DNA of 64,000 nucleotides from Pseudoclavibacter triregionum (GCA_910822395.1 OU365335.1:62001-126000), one strand, 5' to 3'. Shown: positions 26,466-35,787, numbered from the stretch's first letter. Notes: generated by a model not told the origin, from the letters alone. Translations and numbers: made by a program.

Positions 26466-27629
26466 CTAGCGGACGCCGATGTCGAGGTAGCCGCTCGAGA
26501 CGCGCGTCTCGATCGCGGCCTCGGCGGTCTGGCCGCGGCGCACGTCGATCGAGCTCGCGCCGGCGACCGTGCCCTGCTCGGCGATCCGGTACTCGACGTC
26601 CGGGACGATGACGTTCGCGCCGCCCGACTCGACCTCGAGCTTGAGGAAGGCCGGGGGCGTCGCGCCCGTGACCTCGAGGTTGAGCATGCCCGAGCTCACG
26701 GTCGCCGTGAGCGTGCGGGTCACCTGCATCTCCGCGTTCGCGACGCCGGACCCGGCCGTGAGCGTGAGCGACTCGGCCGAGCCGGCGATCGTGAGGGCGC
26801 CGCCCGAGATCGAGGCGGTCGCCTCGCCGAAGGTGCCCTCGATCGAGAGCGCTCCGGACGCCGCGGCCGCGGTGAGCGCGGGGCGCGAGGCCATGAGCGA
26901 CTGCGGCACGAGGAGCGTCGCGCTCGTCGGCTCGCCGTGCCAGCGGAATCCGGGGATGCCGTCGCTCGTCTCCGCGACGCGGAGCACGCCGCCCTCGGAG
27001 GTGAGCGAGAGCGGGGGCTGCTCGGCCTCAGTGCCGTGGTAGTCGATCTCGAGGGTCGGCTCCTGCACGGCGTCGGGGCGCACCTCGAGCGACATCGAGC
27101 GCAGCGAGACGTCGATGGCCGTGACGCCGGAGCCGGAGGCGGTGAGGGTAGCGTGGCGGAGGTTCGCCTGGGCGAAGGCCTCGGCGGCGCCCGTGCCGAT
27201 CGCGCCGAGGAGGAGGAGCGCGCCGAGGACGGTCGCGAGGACGGCGACCCAGCCGGCGCGGCGGACGGGGCGCGCGGGCGCCGAGTCCGTGGCGCCGTGC
27301 GGGGGCGGCGGGGCGGGCGGGGCCGGGGCCGAGGGCGAGGTCGGCGCGGCCTGCGCGGTCGGAGCGGTCTGCCCGGTCCGAGCGGTCTGCCCGGTCGGAG
27401 CGGTCTGCCCGGTCGGAGCGGTCGAGGCGAGCGGCGGGAAGAGGGGCGCCGCCGCGGCGCGCGGCGCGGCCGGCTCGGGGGCCGTCGGCTGGGCCGCGGT
27501 CGGCTGCGCGCCGGCCGGCGGCGCCGGCGGGGCGGGCGGCGCGCCGAGATCCGGCAGCTCCCGCGTCACGTCATCCGGACGCGAGGCGGCGACGCCGTCC
27601 GCGCGGTCATCCATGCGGTCGTTCATCAT
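26466..27629 (-). CDS. Membrane protein with DUF4097-like beta domain
   Basis: This 387-residue protein has three parts. The N-terminal 120 residues are Pro/Ala-rich and presumably cytoplasmic, with a hexapeptide repeat TGQTAP. One membrane helix follows (about 126-147, WVAVLATVLGALLLLGAIGTG). The extracellular C-terminal part is made of repetitive short beta strands such as GSGVTAIDVSLRSMSLEVR and SGALSIEGTFGEATASISGG, the DUF4097 adhesin-like pattern. The ATG at 27629 overlaps the response-regulator stop, so it forms an operon with the two-component genes and may be their target or sensor partner. The function is unknown. Confidence 0.8.
   Translation of the reverse strand: MMNDRMDDRADGVAASRPDDVTRELPDLGAPPAPPAPPAGAQPTAAQPTAPEPAAPRAAAAPLFPPLASTAPTGQTAPTGQTARTGQTAPTAQAAPTSPSAPAPPAPPPPHGATDSAPARPVRRAGWVAVLATVLGALLLLGAIGTGAAEAFAQANLRHATLTASGSGVTAIDVSLRSMSLEVRPDAVQEPTLEIDYHGTEAEQPPLSLTSEGGVLRVAETSDGIPGFRWHGEPTSATLLVPQSLMASRPALTAAAASGALSIEGTFGEATASISGGALTIAGSAESLTLTAGSGVANAEMQVTRTLTATVSSGMLNLEVTGATPPAFLKLEVESGGANVIVPDVEYRIAEQGTVAGASSIDVRRGQTAEAAIETRVSSGYLDIGVR
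27362..27424 (-). repeat. 18-bp tandem repeats in the DUF4097-type gene
   Basis: Three full copies of GAGCGGTCTGCCCGGTCS (27362, 27380, 27398) and a partial fourth encode the hexapeptide TGQTAP/TGQTAR in the Pro-rich N-terminal region. Confidence 0.85.
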
Positions 27630-28294
27630 CGGGCTCCGTTCTGGTCGTCGCCGGCGCCCAGGTGGGCGAGCACGGCGAGCACGCGGCGGTTGCCGCTCTC
27701 GTCGGCCTCGAGGCCGAGCTTGTGGAAGAGCGAGGAGATGTGCTTCTCGACGCTGCCCTCGGAGATGTAGAGGGACTTCGCGATGGCCTGGTTCGACTTC
27801 CCCTCGGCCATGCGGGAGAGCACCTCGGACTCGCGCGGGGTGAGCCGGTCGAGGCGGGGGTCGCGGCTTCGGCGGCCGAGCAGCTGCGCGACGACCTCGG
27901 GGTCGAGCACGGTGCCGCCCGAGCCGACCTCGGCGATCGAGTCGAGGAACTCCTCGATGTCGGCGACGCGGTCCTTGAGGAGGTAGCCGAGGCCGCCGCG
28001 GTTGCCGGCGATGAGCTCGGCCGCGTAGCGCTCCTCCACGTACTGCGAGAGCACGAGCACGCAGAGGGTGGGGTCGGCCTCGCGGAGTCGGATGGCGGCG
28101 CGGATGCCCTCGTCCGTGAAGGTCGGCGGCAGCCGCACGTCGAGGATCGCGAGATCCGGGCGGTGCTCGGCGATCGCCGCGTCGAGGCGGCCGGCGTCGG
28201 GGAGGGCCTCGACGATCTCGTGGCCGGCCTCGGCGAGGAGGCGGGAGAGGCCCTCGCGGAGGAGGACGGAGTCTTCGCAGATCAGGATGCGCAC
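27626..28294 (-). CDS. NarL/FixJ-type response regulator
   Basis: From the GTG at 28294 this is a 222-residue DNA-binding regulator. The receiver domain shows the acidic pocket ILICEDSVLL (E8, D9), phosphoacceptor D53 in LAILDVRLP, and the conserved Lys in YLLKDRVAD. A linker leads to a LuxR-type helix-turn-helix: LTPRESEVLSRMAEGKSNQA and SLYISEGSVEKHISSLFHKL. It overlaps the end of the histidine kinase gene by 13 bases and the DUF4097-type gene by four. The signal is not known. Confidence 0.93.
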   Translation of the reverse strand: MRILICEDSVLLREGLSRLLAEAGHEIVEALPDAGRLDAAIAEHRPDLAILDVRLPPTFTDEGIRAAIRLREADPTLCVLVLSQYVEERYAAELIAGNRGGLGYLLKDRVADIEEFLDSIAEVGSGGTVLDPEVVAQLLGRRSRDPRLDRLTPRESEVLSRMAEGKSNQAIAKSLYISEGSVEKHISSLFHKLGLEADESGNRRVLAVLAHLGAGDDQNGAR

Positions 28295-29529
28295 GGCAGG
28301 CTCGCTTCGATCGTGGTGGGGCCGCCCTCGGGGCTCGAGAGCGAGAAGGTGCCGCCGGCGGCGGCGACGCGGTTCGCGATGCCGTCGAGGCCGCCGCCCG
28401 GGTGGCGGATCGCGCCGCCCTGGCCGTCGTCCTCGACGCGTGCCCAGAGGCGTCCGCCGTCGCGCTCCTCGAGCGTGACGCGGCAGCTCGTCGCGTTCGA
28501 GTGCTTCGCGGCGTTCGTGAGCGCCTCGGCGACGACGAAGTACATCGCGGCCTCGGTCTGCGGCGCGTAGCGGCCGAGCCGGCGCACCTCGAGCTGGACG
28601 GGGATGTGGCTGCGGGCGACGAGCGCCGAGAGCGCGGCGTCGAGGCCCCGGTCCTGGAGGACCGCCGGGTTGATGCCGCGGGCGAGCTGGCGCAGCTCCG
28701 TGACGGCGGTCTTCGTCGAGGCGTGCGCCTCGTCGATGAGGCGGCGTGCGCCCTCGGGATCGGTGTCGAGCTTCGCCTTCGCCATCCCGAGCGTCATGCC
28801 GATCGAGACGAGGCGCGGCTGGACGCCGTCGTGGAGGTCGCGCTCGATGCGGGTGCGCTCGACCTCGGCGGCGCGCATGGCCTGCGTGCGGCGCTCGGAG
28901 GCGGTCTTGACGGCAGCCTCGAGCTCGGCCTCGCGGCTCGGCACGAGCATGTGGGTCGAGATCGCGCGGTGGGCGACCGTAAGGCCGAAGAGGACGCCGA
29001 GCGAGGCGGCGATCGTGACGGCGCCGAGCACCAGCGGCCACGGCTGCTCGAGCTGGAAGGGCGTCGGCAGGCCGATGCCCAGGATCGAGTCGATCCGCAC
29101 GCGATGCGAGGCGAGGGGCGTGAAGAGGAGACCGATGCCCTGCCCGACCGACCAGGCCATGACGAGGGCGACGCCGCCGAGCACGGAGATGATCGCGCCG
29201 TGGAGCACGGCGAGCCAGGTGCGCGGGTCCGCGAGCTGGAGCAGGAGCGTCATCGGGATGCGCAGCCAGTCGGTCCGCGTCGAGCGTCGCATCGGGTGCG
29301 GCGGCAGGGCGATGCCGAAGAGGCCCTCGACGCGGCGCTCCTCGATCCACGCGAGGCCGTAGACGCCGAGCGCGAAGACGGCGAGCAGGACGAGCCCGAA
29401 GCCGAGCAGCGGCACGGTGCCGGCGCCCACGGACACGAGGACGACCATCACCGTGAGGACGACGGGCCCGAAGGCTCCGTAGAGGATGAGGTGGGTCGCC
29501 GCGGCGGCGGCGCGGCCGAAGTTCTTCAT
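28282..29529 (-). CDS. NarL-family sensor histidine kinase
   Basis: From the ATG at 29529 (MKNFGR) this is a 415-residue membrane kinase that phosphorylates the adjacent regulator. It has about four to five hydrophobic segments: two near the N-terminus (about 10-60) and two or three between about 120 and 200. The HisKA_3 box RIERDLHDGVQPRLVSIGM then carries the phosphorylated His. The ATPase domain shows a degenerate N box (VVAEALTNAAKHSNA) and the G box (DDGQGGAIRHPGGGLDGI). No large extracellular sensor is visible, so it probably senses membrane or envelope state. Confidence 0.92.
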   Translation of the reverse strand: MKNFGRAAAAATHLILYGAFGPVVLTVMVVLVSVGAGTVPLLGFGLVLLAVFALGVYGLAWIEERRVEGLFGIALPPHPMRRSTRTDWLRIPMTLLLQLADPRTWLAVLHGAIISVLGGVALVMAWSVGQGIGLLFTPLASHRVRIDSILGIGLPTPFQLEQPWPLVLGAVTIAASLGVLFGLTVAHRAISTHMLVPSREAELEAAVKTASERRTQAMRAAEVERTRIERDLHDGVQPRLVSIGMTLGMAKAKLDTDPEGARRLIDEAHASTKTAVTELRQLARGINPAVLQDRGLDAALSALVARSHIPVQLEVRRLGRYAPQTEAAMYFVVAEALTNAAKHSNATSCRVTLEERDGGRLWARVEDDGQGGAIRHPGGGLDGIANRVAAAGGTFSLSSPEGGPTTIEASLPCAS

Positions 29530-29592
29530 GGCCCTCACGCTACGGATCCGAGGTGTCGGGGCGGAGACGGCTGTCCCCACACCATGCGGGGG

Positions 29593-30264
29593 CTATCCCC
29601 CCGTCGCGAGCCCGGCCTCGTGCTCAGCCTCTCGCTCGACCCTGCGCCGCGCCTCGAAGGCCGCCGCGATCGGCCCGAGCGCCTCCGCGACGAGCTCCCC
29701 GAGGGGCGGTCGCGCGGCGCCCGCCTCGATCCAGACGCGGCCCGCCGCGGCGATGGCGCCGACGGCGGCGTTCGCGAAGGCGAGGTCCGGGAGCGCCGAG
29801 CGGCTCCCCAGCAGGCTCGGCGCTCCCGGGGCGCGGCCGAGGGCGGCCGCGATGGCCGCTGCAGCCCTCTCCGCGCGCGTGGCGCCGCTCTCCAGCAGCG
29901 CCGCTCTGGTCCCCATGAGCTCGGCGTGGGCCATGGCCCACGGCACGCGGTCCGGCCCGAGGCCGTCGGCGAGCTCGATGAGGAGGGTCGTGATCTCCCG
30001 CGGGGTCGCGGGGCAGTCGAAGGCGGCCTCGAGCCGGGCCTCGAGCTCGGCGAGTGCGTCGTCGACGCTCCCCCAGAGGAGATCGGGCTTCGAGGCGACG
30101 CGCGTGAAGAGGGCGCTGCGGCTCACGCCGGCGCGGCGGGCGATGTCCTCCGCGCTCGTCGCGTCGTAGCCGCGCTCGAGGAAGAGCTCGGAGGCGGCCT
30201 CGTCGAGCTGCGCGCGGTCGGCGAGCGAGGGGCGGCCGCGGCGCGCGGGAGCAGGAGCGTCCAT
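29593..30264 (-). CDS. TetR-family transcriptional regulator
   Basis: This 223-residue protein has a TetR helix-turn-helix at residues about 14-60 (landmarks AASELFLERGYDATSAEDIA and RRAGVSRSALFTRVASKPDL) and an Ala-rich ligand/dimer domain. It is transcribed away from the ABC transporter genes at 30503, so it may control them. The 238-base region between holds an inverted repeat ATGCC/GGCAT (30384-30402) that could be an operator. The ligand is unknown. Confidence 0.88.
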   Translation of the reverse strand: MDAPAPARRGRPSLADRAQLDEAASELFLERGYDATSAEDIARRAGVSRSALFTRVASKPDLLWGSVDDALAELEARLEAAFDCPATPREITTLLIELADGLGPDRVPWAMAHAELMGTRAALLESGATRAERAAAAIAAALGRAPGAPSLLGSRSALPDLAFANAAVGAIAAAGRVWIEAGAARPPLGELVAEALGPIAAAFEARRRVEREAEHEAGLATGG

Positions 30265-30467
30265 CCGTCTTCCCCTTCTCTGCCTGCCCGTCCGCGATCT
30301 GCGGTGCCGGGTCGCGGCGTCAGGTTCGTGGCGCGCGGCCGCGGAGCGGGTCTCGCTCGGCCTCGTCGCCGCACCAGACGAGTATGCCTCATGTCCGGGC
30401 ATCCCGAGTGCGGCGAGTCGCCGCGCGGGAGGTCGGACCCGCTCGCCTGCCGGCGCTCTGGTCGATT

Positions 30468-30494
30468 TTGTGGACGGCGTGCAGAAAGTATAGC
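30468..30494 (+). promoter_or_regulatory. Candidate promoter giving a leaderless mRNA
   Basis: TTGTGG (30468-30473), a 15-base spacer and TATAGC (30489-30494) lie only eight bases before the GTG of the substrate-binding protein gene. Transcription would then begin at or within two bases of the start codon. No ribosome site precedes the GTG. Leaderless genes are common in actinobacteria. Confidence 0.5.
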
Positions 30495-30502
30495 CTGCCC
30501 GG

Positions 30503-32146
30503 GTGCCTACTCCGACCACGCCCCTCGCCGGCCTCCGACGCCTCGCCGCCGCGGCCGCCGCCCTCGCCCTCGCCCTCCCCCTCGCCGCCTGCTCGAGCGG
30601 CCCCGAGACCCCGCGCGACTCGCTCGTCATCGCCACCGGCGACGCCGAGCCCGCCTGCCTGGACCCCCACGTCGGCGGCAACTGGCCGCAGGCGCTCCTC
30701 GGCGCGCAAGTGCTCGAGTCGCTCTTCTCGCGCGACGCCTCGGGCGAGATCATCCCCTGGCTCGCGACCGGCGCCGAGGAGGCGCCCGACCACCTCAGCT
30801 GGACGATCACGCTCCGCGAGGGCGTGACCTTCACCGACGGCACGCCCTTCGACGCGGACGCCGTCGTCCGCAACATCCAGCACGTCAAGGACCCGGCCAC
30901 GAAGTCGTCCACGGGCGTCCTCGCCCTCGCGAAGGTGCGAGAGGCCGTCGCGCTCGATGCGACCCGCGTGCGCCTCGACCTCACCCAGCCCGACGCCGCG
31001 CTCCTCGCCTCGCTCGCGCAGACCTGGCTCGCGATGGAGTCGCCGGCCGGCCTCGACCGCGGCATGGACGCGAACTGCCTCGCGCCCATCGGCACCGGGC
31101 CCTTCTCGATCGCCTCGTGGACGAAGCAGGAGTCGATCGAGCTCGTCCGCAACGACGCCTACTCCTCGCCCCCGGCCGACGCCGGGCACGACGGGCCGCC
31201 GGCGCTGCGCACGGTGACGTGGCGCTTCATCCCCGACGCGTCCGCGCGCCTCGCCGCGCTCGAGTCGGGGCAGGTCGACCTCATCGACTCCGTCCAGCCC
31301 GACGCCGCCGCGCGCTTCGCCGGCGACGGCTCGCAGCAGGTCATCTCGGGCGCCCGCCCCGGCGTGACCGCGCGCCTCGAGCTCAACTCGCGGCCCGGCG
31401 AGATCTTCGAGGACGAGTCGGTCCGCCTCGCATTCCGGGCTGCGACCGACCTCGACGCGGCCGTCGAGAGCCTCTACTTCGGCATGCTCGACCGCTCGAC
31501 GAGCGTCCTCTCCTCCTCCACCCCCTACGCGCTCCCGATGCCGGAGCTCTTCGCCTACGACCCCGCTCGCGCGAACGCGCTCCTCGACGCTGCAGGCTGG
31601 ACGGACCGCGACGCCGACGGCACCCGCATGAAGGACGGCCGCCGCCTCGAGGTGCGCCTGCCCGTCTCGACGAACCAGTCGATCCCCGCCGAGGTGTCGA
31701 TCCTCGAGCAGATCGCGGCGACCGCGGGCGAGGTCGGCTTCTCCGTGCGGCTCGACAAGCTCGACCTCGCGAGCTGGTACGCGCGCGCCGGCGCCTGGGA
31801 CTTCGACGCGATCATCGCGCCGTACACGAAGGACTCCCCCGACGTCCTCCGCATCGTCTACTCGTCCTCCGGCATCCCGCCCGCCCCGAGCGGCTACCAC
31901 GCGAACAACCTCGGCGTCTCGACGCCGGAGCGCGACGCCCTCCTCGAGGAGGCGGCTGCGACGACCGACCCGGCCGTGCAGCAGCGCAACTACGAGGCGG
32001 TGCAGCGCGAGCTCCTCGAGCACGGCTACGTCATCCCGATCACCGACCAGATGGTGTGGTTCGCGGCCTCGCCGAAGGTCGAGGGCTTCCGCCTGCAGCC
32101 GAACCTCAACGTGCCGACGCTGCTCGGCGTGACGCTGAAGCCCTAG
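30503..32146 (+). CDS. ABC importer substrate-binding lipoprotein (peptide/nickel type)
   Basis: This 547-residue family 5 extracellular solute-binding protein captures a peptide or related solute for the permeases encoded downstream. The signal peptide ends in the lipobox LPLAAC (about residue 30). Mature sequence landmarks are PACLDPHVGGNWPQALLGAQ and VLESLFSRD near the start, WTITLREGVTFTDGTPFDAD and VKDPATKSSTGVLA in the middle, and LGVTLKP at the end. The GTG start at 30503 has no ribosome site and appears leaderless. It is the first gene of a four-gene operon. The actual substrate cannot be told from sequence. Confidence 0.9.
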   Translation: MPTPTTPLAGLRRLAAAAAALALALPLAACSSGPETPRDSLVIATGDAEPACLDPHVGGNWPQALLGAQVLESLFSRDASGEIIPWLATGAEEAPDHLSWTITLREGVTFTDGTPFDADAVVRNIQHVKDPATKSSTGVLALAKVREAVALDATRVRLDLTQPDAALLASLAQTWLAMESPAGLDRGMDANCLAPIGTGPFSIASWTKQESIELVRNDAYSSPPADAGHDGPPALRTVTWRFIPDASARLAALESGQVDLIDSVQPDAAARFAGDGSQQVISGARPGVTARLELNSRPGEIFEDESVRLAFRAATDLDAAVESLYFGMLDRSTSVLSSSTPYALPMPELFAYDPARANALLDAAGWTDRDADGTRMKDGRRLEVRLPVSTNQSIPAEVSILEQIAATAGEVGFSVRLDKLDLASWYARAGAWDFDAIIAPYTKDSPDVLRIVYSSSGIPPAPSGYHANNLGVSTPERDALLEEAAATTDPAVQQRNYEAVQRELLEHGYVIPITDQMVWFAASPKVEGFRLQPNLNVPTLLGVTLKP

Positions 32147-32179
32147 GGCTGCAGCCGCTCGCCGCCGCCAGCCGCCGAC

Positions 32180-33163
32180 ATGGCCGAGATCGCCCCGCGC
32201 GCCCGCCGCGCCGCCGTCCTCCGACGGATGGCGCTGCGGGCGCTCGGCGCGCTCGGCGTCGTGTGGGCGGTCGCGACGGTCTCCTGGCTCGCGGTGCGCG
32301 CGGTGCCGGGCGATCCGGCGCTCGCGATCCTCGGCGGGCCGGGCTCGAACGCCACGCAGGCCGCCCTCGACCAGGCGCGCGCCGACTACGGCCTCGACCG
32401 GCCGCCGCTCGAGCAGTACCTCGCGATGCTCGGCCGGCTCGCGCAGGGCGACCTCGGCGCGAGCTACGCGCAGCACCGGCCCGTCGCCGAGCTCCTCGGC
32501 GCGCAGCTTCCGGGCACGGCGGCGCTCGCGGCGGCCGCGCTGCTGCTCGCCTGGCTCATCGCGCTCGGCTCGCTCGCGGTCTCGGCGCTCGGCCTCGGCA
32601 CGCGGTGGGGGCGCGCGGCGGGGGCGCTCGCCTCGGGCCTGGAGATCGTCGCCTCGGCCATCCCGAGCTTCTGGCTCGGCGCCGTGCTCATCGCGATCGT
32701 CGCGGTCGGGATGCGCCTGCCGGTCGCCGCGAGCGATCGCGGGCCGCTCGGGCTCGTGCTCCCCGCGATCACGCTCGCGATCCCGCTCGCGGGCTTCCTC
32801 GTGCAGACGATGCGCGGACGTGTCGAGGAGACGCTCGAGGCGCCCTTCGTCGAGGCGGCGCGGCTGCGCGGCGACGGGCCGTGGCGCATCTTCCGGCGCC
32901 ACCTCCTCCGCCATGCCGCCGTGCCGGCCGCGAACCTCTCGGGGTGGGCCTTCGGATCGCTCGTCTCCGGCGCCCTCATCGTCGAGCAGGTCTTCGCGCG
33001 CCCCGGCCTCGGGCGCACGCTCGCGCAGGCCGTCATCGATCGCGACGTGCCGCTCGTCGTGGGAGTCCTCGTCGTGTCGGCGATCGCGTACGCGGTCGTG
33101 ACCGTGCTCGCGGATGCGGCGGTGCTCGCGCTCGATCCGCGGGAGCGGGAGGGGGCGCGATGA
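32180..33163 (+). CDS. ABC importer permease, DppB-like
   Basis: This 327-residue membrane protein is the first permease of the importer. It has about six membrane helices: the first after a short Arg-rich N-terminus (GALGVVWAVATVSWLAVRAV), then the long periplasmic stretch with GDPALAILGG and DLGASYAQHRPV typical of DppB/OppB, and four to five helices in the binding-protein-dependent transport domain. The EAA-type loop FVEAARLRGDGPWRIFRRHL contacts the ATPase. It overlaps the next gene by four bases (ATGA). Confidence 0.92.
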   Translation: MAEIAPRARRAAVLRRMALRALGALGVVWAVATVSWLAVRAVPGDPALAILGGPGSNATQAALDQARADYGLDRPPLEQYLAMLGRLAQGDLGASYAQHRPVAELLGAQLPGTAALAAAALLLAWLIALGSLAVSALGLGTRWGRAAGALASGLEIVASAIPSFWLGAVLIAIVAVGMRLPVAASDRGPLGLVLPAITLAIPLAGFLVQTMRGRVEETLEAPFVEAARLRGDGPWRIFRRHLLRHAAVPAANLSGWAFGSLVSGALIVEQVFARPGLGRTLAQAVIDRDVPLVVGVLVVSAIAYAVVTVLADAAVLALDPREREGAR

Positions 33164-34059
33164 GCGCGACGCACGCGACGCCGGATGCTGCGGAGGCGGT
33201 CGAGCTCGTCGGGGCCGGCGCGCCGAGGCGGGGCCCGCGCGCGCCCGGGGCCAGTGGAGATGCCGTGCTCGCGATCGCGTGCGGGGCGGTGCTGCTCCTC
33301 GCCCTGATCGCCGCGCTCGCGCCCGGGCTGCTCGCGCCCGGCGATCCGATCGCGGTGAACCCGCGCGAGGCGTTCCGACCCCTCTTCTCCCCCGGCCATC
33401 CGCTCGGCACGGACGAATCGGGCCGCGACCTCTGGACGCGCCTCGTCCACGGCGCGGGCGCCTCGCTCGCGATCGGCGGGGCGGCGACCGCGATCGGCAT
33501 CGGCCTCGGCGCGCTCCTCGGCGCCGTCGCGGCGCTCGGGGGACGCGTCGCCGACTGGATCACGGCCCGCGTCGTCGAGGTCGGCTTCGCCTTCCCGCTC
33601 GTCCTCCTGGCGCTGCTGCTCGTCGTGCTCTCGGGGCCCGGCGCGGAGACCGCCGCCTGGTCGGTCGGGCTCGCGACGGCGCCCGGCTACGCGCGGATCA
33701 TCCGGAGCGAGCTGCGCCGCATCGCCCGCTCCGGCTACGTCGAGGCCGAGCGGGCGCTGGGACGGGGCCGGCTCGCGATCCTCGCGCGCACGATCGCGCC
33801 GAACGCGGCCGGCGCGCTGCTCGCCCTCGCCACCCTCGGCCTCGGGCAGGCGATCGTGTGGGCGAGCGGGCTGAGCTTCCTCGACCTCGGCGTGCGGCCG
33901 CCGGCGCCTGAGTGGGGCGCGATGCTCTCGGCCGGCCGCGGCTACCTCTCGGCTACGGGATGGTGGATCACCGTCGTGCCCGGCACCGCGATCGTCGTCG
34001 TCGCGCTCGCGGCGACGCTGCTGGGGCGCGCGCTCGAGCGGATGGGGCGGCGGCGATGA
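33160..34059 (+). CDS. ABC importer permease, DppC-like
   Basis: This 299-residue second permease has about six membrane helices. The DppC-type signature FSPGHPLGTDESGRDLWTRL (about 77-96) precedes the transport domain. The EAA loop SGYVEAERALGRGRLAILAR faces the ATPase. It overlaps both neighbours by four bases, so stoichiometric synthesis of the two permeases and the fused ATPase is likely. Confidence 0.93.
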   Translation: MSATHATPDAAEAVELVGAGAPRRGPRAPGASGDAVLAIACGAVLLLALIAALAPGLLAPGDPIAVNPREAFRPLFSPGHPLGTDESGRDLWTRLVHGAGASLAIGGAATAIGIGLGALLGAVAALGGRVADWITARVVEVGFAFPLVLLALLLVVLSGPGAETAAWSVGLATAPGYARIIRSELRRIARSGYVEAERALGRGRLAILARTIAPNAAGALLALATLGLGQAIVWASGLSFLDLGVRPPAPEWGAMLSAGRGYLSATGWWITVVPGTAIVVVALAATLLGRALERMGRRR

Positions 34060-35735
34060 GCGGGGCCGCGCATCGGGCGGACGGCACGGACGTCGACGCG
34101 CCGCCCCTCGTCGACGCGCGCGGGGTGCGGATCGCCTTTCCGGGCCGCCTCGCCGTCGACGGCGCGAGCCTGCGCGTCGCCGCGGGCCAGCTCGTCGCGC
34201 TCGTCGGCGACTCGGGCGCCGGGAAGTCCGCGCTCTCGCGGGCGCTCCTCGGGCTCGCGGGCGACGGGGCGTCCGTGACGGCGGAGCGGCTTGAGGTGTG
34301 CGGCGTCGAGGTGACGGGCGCCGGCGAGCGCGAGCTGCGGACGCTGCGCCGCACGCGCGTCGGCGTCGTCGCGCAGGACGCGCTCGGCTCGCTCGATCCG
34401 CTGCGTCGCGTGGGGCGCGCGCTCGACGAGCGGCTGCGCGATGCAGACGACGCCGAGGGCCGCCGCGCCTCGGCCGCGGACCGTCGATCCCGCGCGCTCG
34501 CGCTCCTCGAGCGCGCCGGCTTCCCGCCCGCCGAGGCTCCGCGCGTCCTCCGCGCGCTCCCCGGCGAGCTCTCCGGCGGCCAGCGGCAGCGGGCGCTCAT
34601 CGCGCTCGCGCTCGCGGGCGATCCGTCGCTCGTCATCGCCGACGAGCCGAGCGCCTCGCTCGACGCGACGCTCGCGGAGGCCTCCTTCGACCTCCTTCGC
34701 GAGCTCGCCCGGCAGGGGCTCGGGGTGCTCGCGATCACCCACGACCTTTCCCTCGCGCTCCCCCGCGCCGAGCGGATCGTCGTCCTCTCGCGCGGCCGCG
34801 TGCTCGCCGAGGGGCCGCCTGCCGAGCTCGCCGCGAGCGCCGATCCGGAGGTGCGGCGGCTGCTCGGGCATCCGGCCCCCGACGGTGGCGCCGCGGGCGG
34901 CTCGGGCGCGGGATCGCCGGAGGGCGCCGAACCCTCGGCGGCGCGGGCTGCCGGGCTCGCGGCTGCGGCGGATGCGGCGAAGCCCGACCTCGAGGAGCTC
35001 GCGGGCGAGGAGCCGGCGGCTGGGGCCGCCGGGCCGCGCCGCGACGCGCCGGCGCTGGCCGCGACGGGCATCCGCCGCGCCTTCGCCGGGGCCGAGGGCG
35101 AGCTCGTCGTGCTCGACGGCGCCTCGCTCGAGATCGCACCCGGCGAGCTCGTCGCGCTGCTCGGGCCGTCCGGTTCGGGGAAGTCGACGCTCGGCCGCAT
35201 CCTCCTCGGCCTCGACCGGCCCGACGCCGGCGAGGTCCGCGTCGGCGGGACGCTCCGGCTCGACGCGCACCGGCCGGCGGCGCTCCGCGGGGCGGTCGGC
35301 ATGGTGCCGCAGGATCCGCTCGGCAACTTCGACCCCCGGCGGACGGTCGGCGGGCTGCTCCGCGACGCGCGCCGGCTCGCCGCCGATCGCGCTGCCGGCG
35401 TGCCCGCGCCCGACCGAGCCTGGGTCGCGCGCGCCCTCGAGGAGGTCGGCCTCGACTCCGAGCTCGCCCGCACCCGCCCGCGGCGCCTCTCGGGCGGCCA
35501 GCGGCAGCGCGTCGCGATCGCGCGCGCCCTCGCCGCCGAGCCGCGCGCGCTCGTGTGCGATGAGCCGACCTCCGCGCTCGACGCCTCGACGCGCGGGCTC
35601 GTGCTCGACCTCCTCGATCGGATCCGCCGGGAGCGCGGCCTCGCCGTCCTCCTCATCACCCACGACCCCGCCGTCGCCGCGCGCGCCGACCGCACCCTCC
35701 GCCTCGCCCACGGCCGCCTCGCTGAAGCTGGTTGA
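34056..35735 (+). CDS. Fused double ABC ATPase (DppD-DppF type)
   Basis: This 559-residue protein joins the two ATPases that power the importer, usually separate DppD and DppF chains. Domain 1 has Walker A GDSGAGKS (about 50), signature LSGGQRQR (about 173) and Walker B IADEPSASLD (about 195). A Gly/Ala-rich linker runs about 270-325. Domain 2 has Walker A GPSGSGKST (about 370), signature LSGGQRQR (about 480) and Walker B CDEPTSALDAST (about 503). Both sites look competent. The stop is followed by a repeat-rich region with no gene. Confidence 0.93.
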   Translation: MSGAAHRADGTDVDAPPLVDARGVRIAFPGRLAVDGASLRVAAGQLVALVGDSGAGKSALSRALLGLAGDGASVTAERLEVCGVEVTGAGERELRTLRRTRVGVVAQDALGSLDPLRRVGRALDERLRDADDAEGRRASAADRRSRALALLERAGFPPAEAPRVLRALPGELSGGQRQRALIALALAGDPSLVIADEPSASLDATLAEASFDLLRELARQGLGVLAITHDLSLALPRAERIVVLSRGRVLAEGPPAELAASADPEVRRLLGHPAPDGGAAGGSGAGSPEGAEPSAARAAGLAAAADAAKPDLEELAGEEPAAGAAGPRRDAPALAATGIRRAFAGAEGELVVLDGASLEIAPGELVALLGPSGSGKSTLGRILLGLDRPDAGEVRVGGTLRLDAHRPAALRGAVGMVPQDPLGNFDPRRTVGGLLRDARRLAADRAAGVPAPDRAWVARALEEVGLDSELARTRPRRLSGGQRQRVAIARALAAEPRALVCDEPTSALDASTRGLVLDLLDRIRRERGLAVLLITHDPAVAARADRTLRLAHGRLAEAG

Positions 35736-35746
35736 TTTCCGGAGAG

Positions 35747-35787
35747 GTAGTCGAGGAGGCGGCGCAGCCGCCGCCTCGAAACCACCG
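35747..35787 (+). repeat. REP-like palindromic repeat, copy 1
   Basis: This 41-base inverted repeat begins GGTAGTCGAGGAG and ends CTCGAAACCACC. It resembles the GGTTGAGGAGCG...TCTCGAAACCACC type palindromes common between genes in Microbacteriaceae and relatives. It forms a pair with an oppositely oriented copy 21 bases on. Confidence 0.7.

Noticed and set aside
28402-34059. Open frame of nearly 1900 codons on the plus strand
   Set aside because: It runs through the reverse complement of the kinase and TetR genes. Only its last 299 codons (the DppC-like permease from 33160) are real. Long antisense frames are expected at this G+C.
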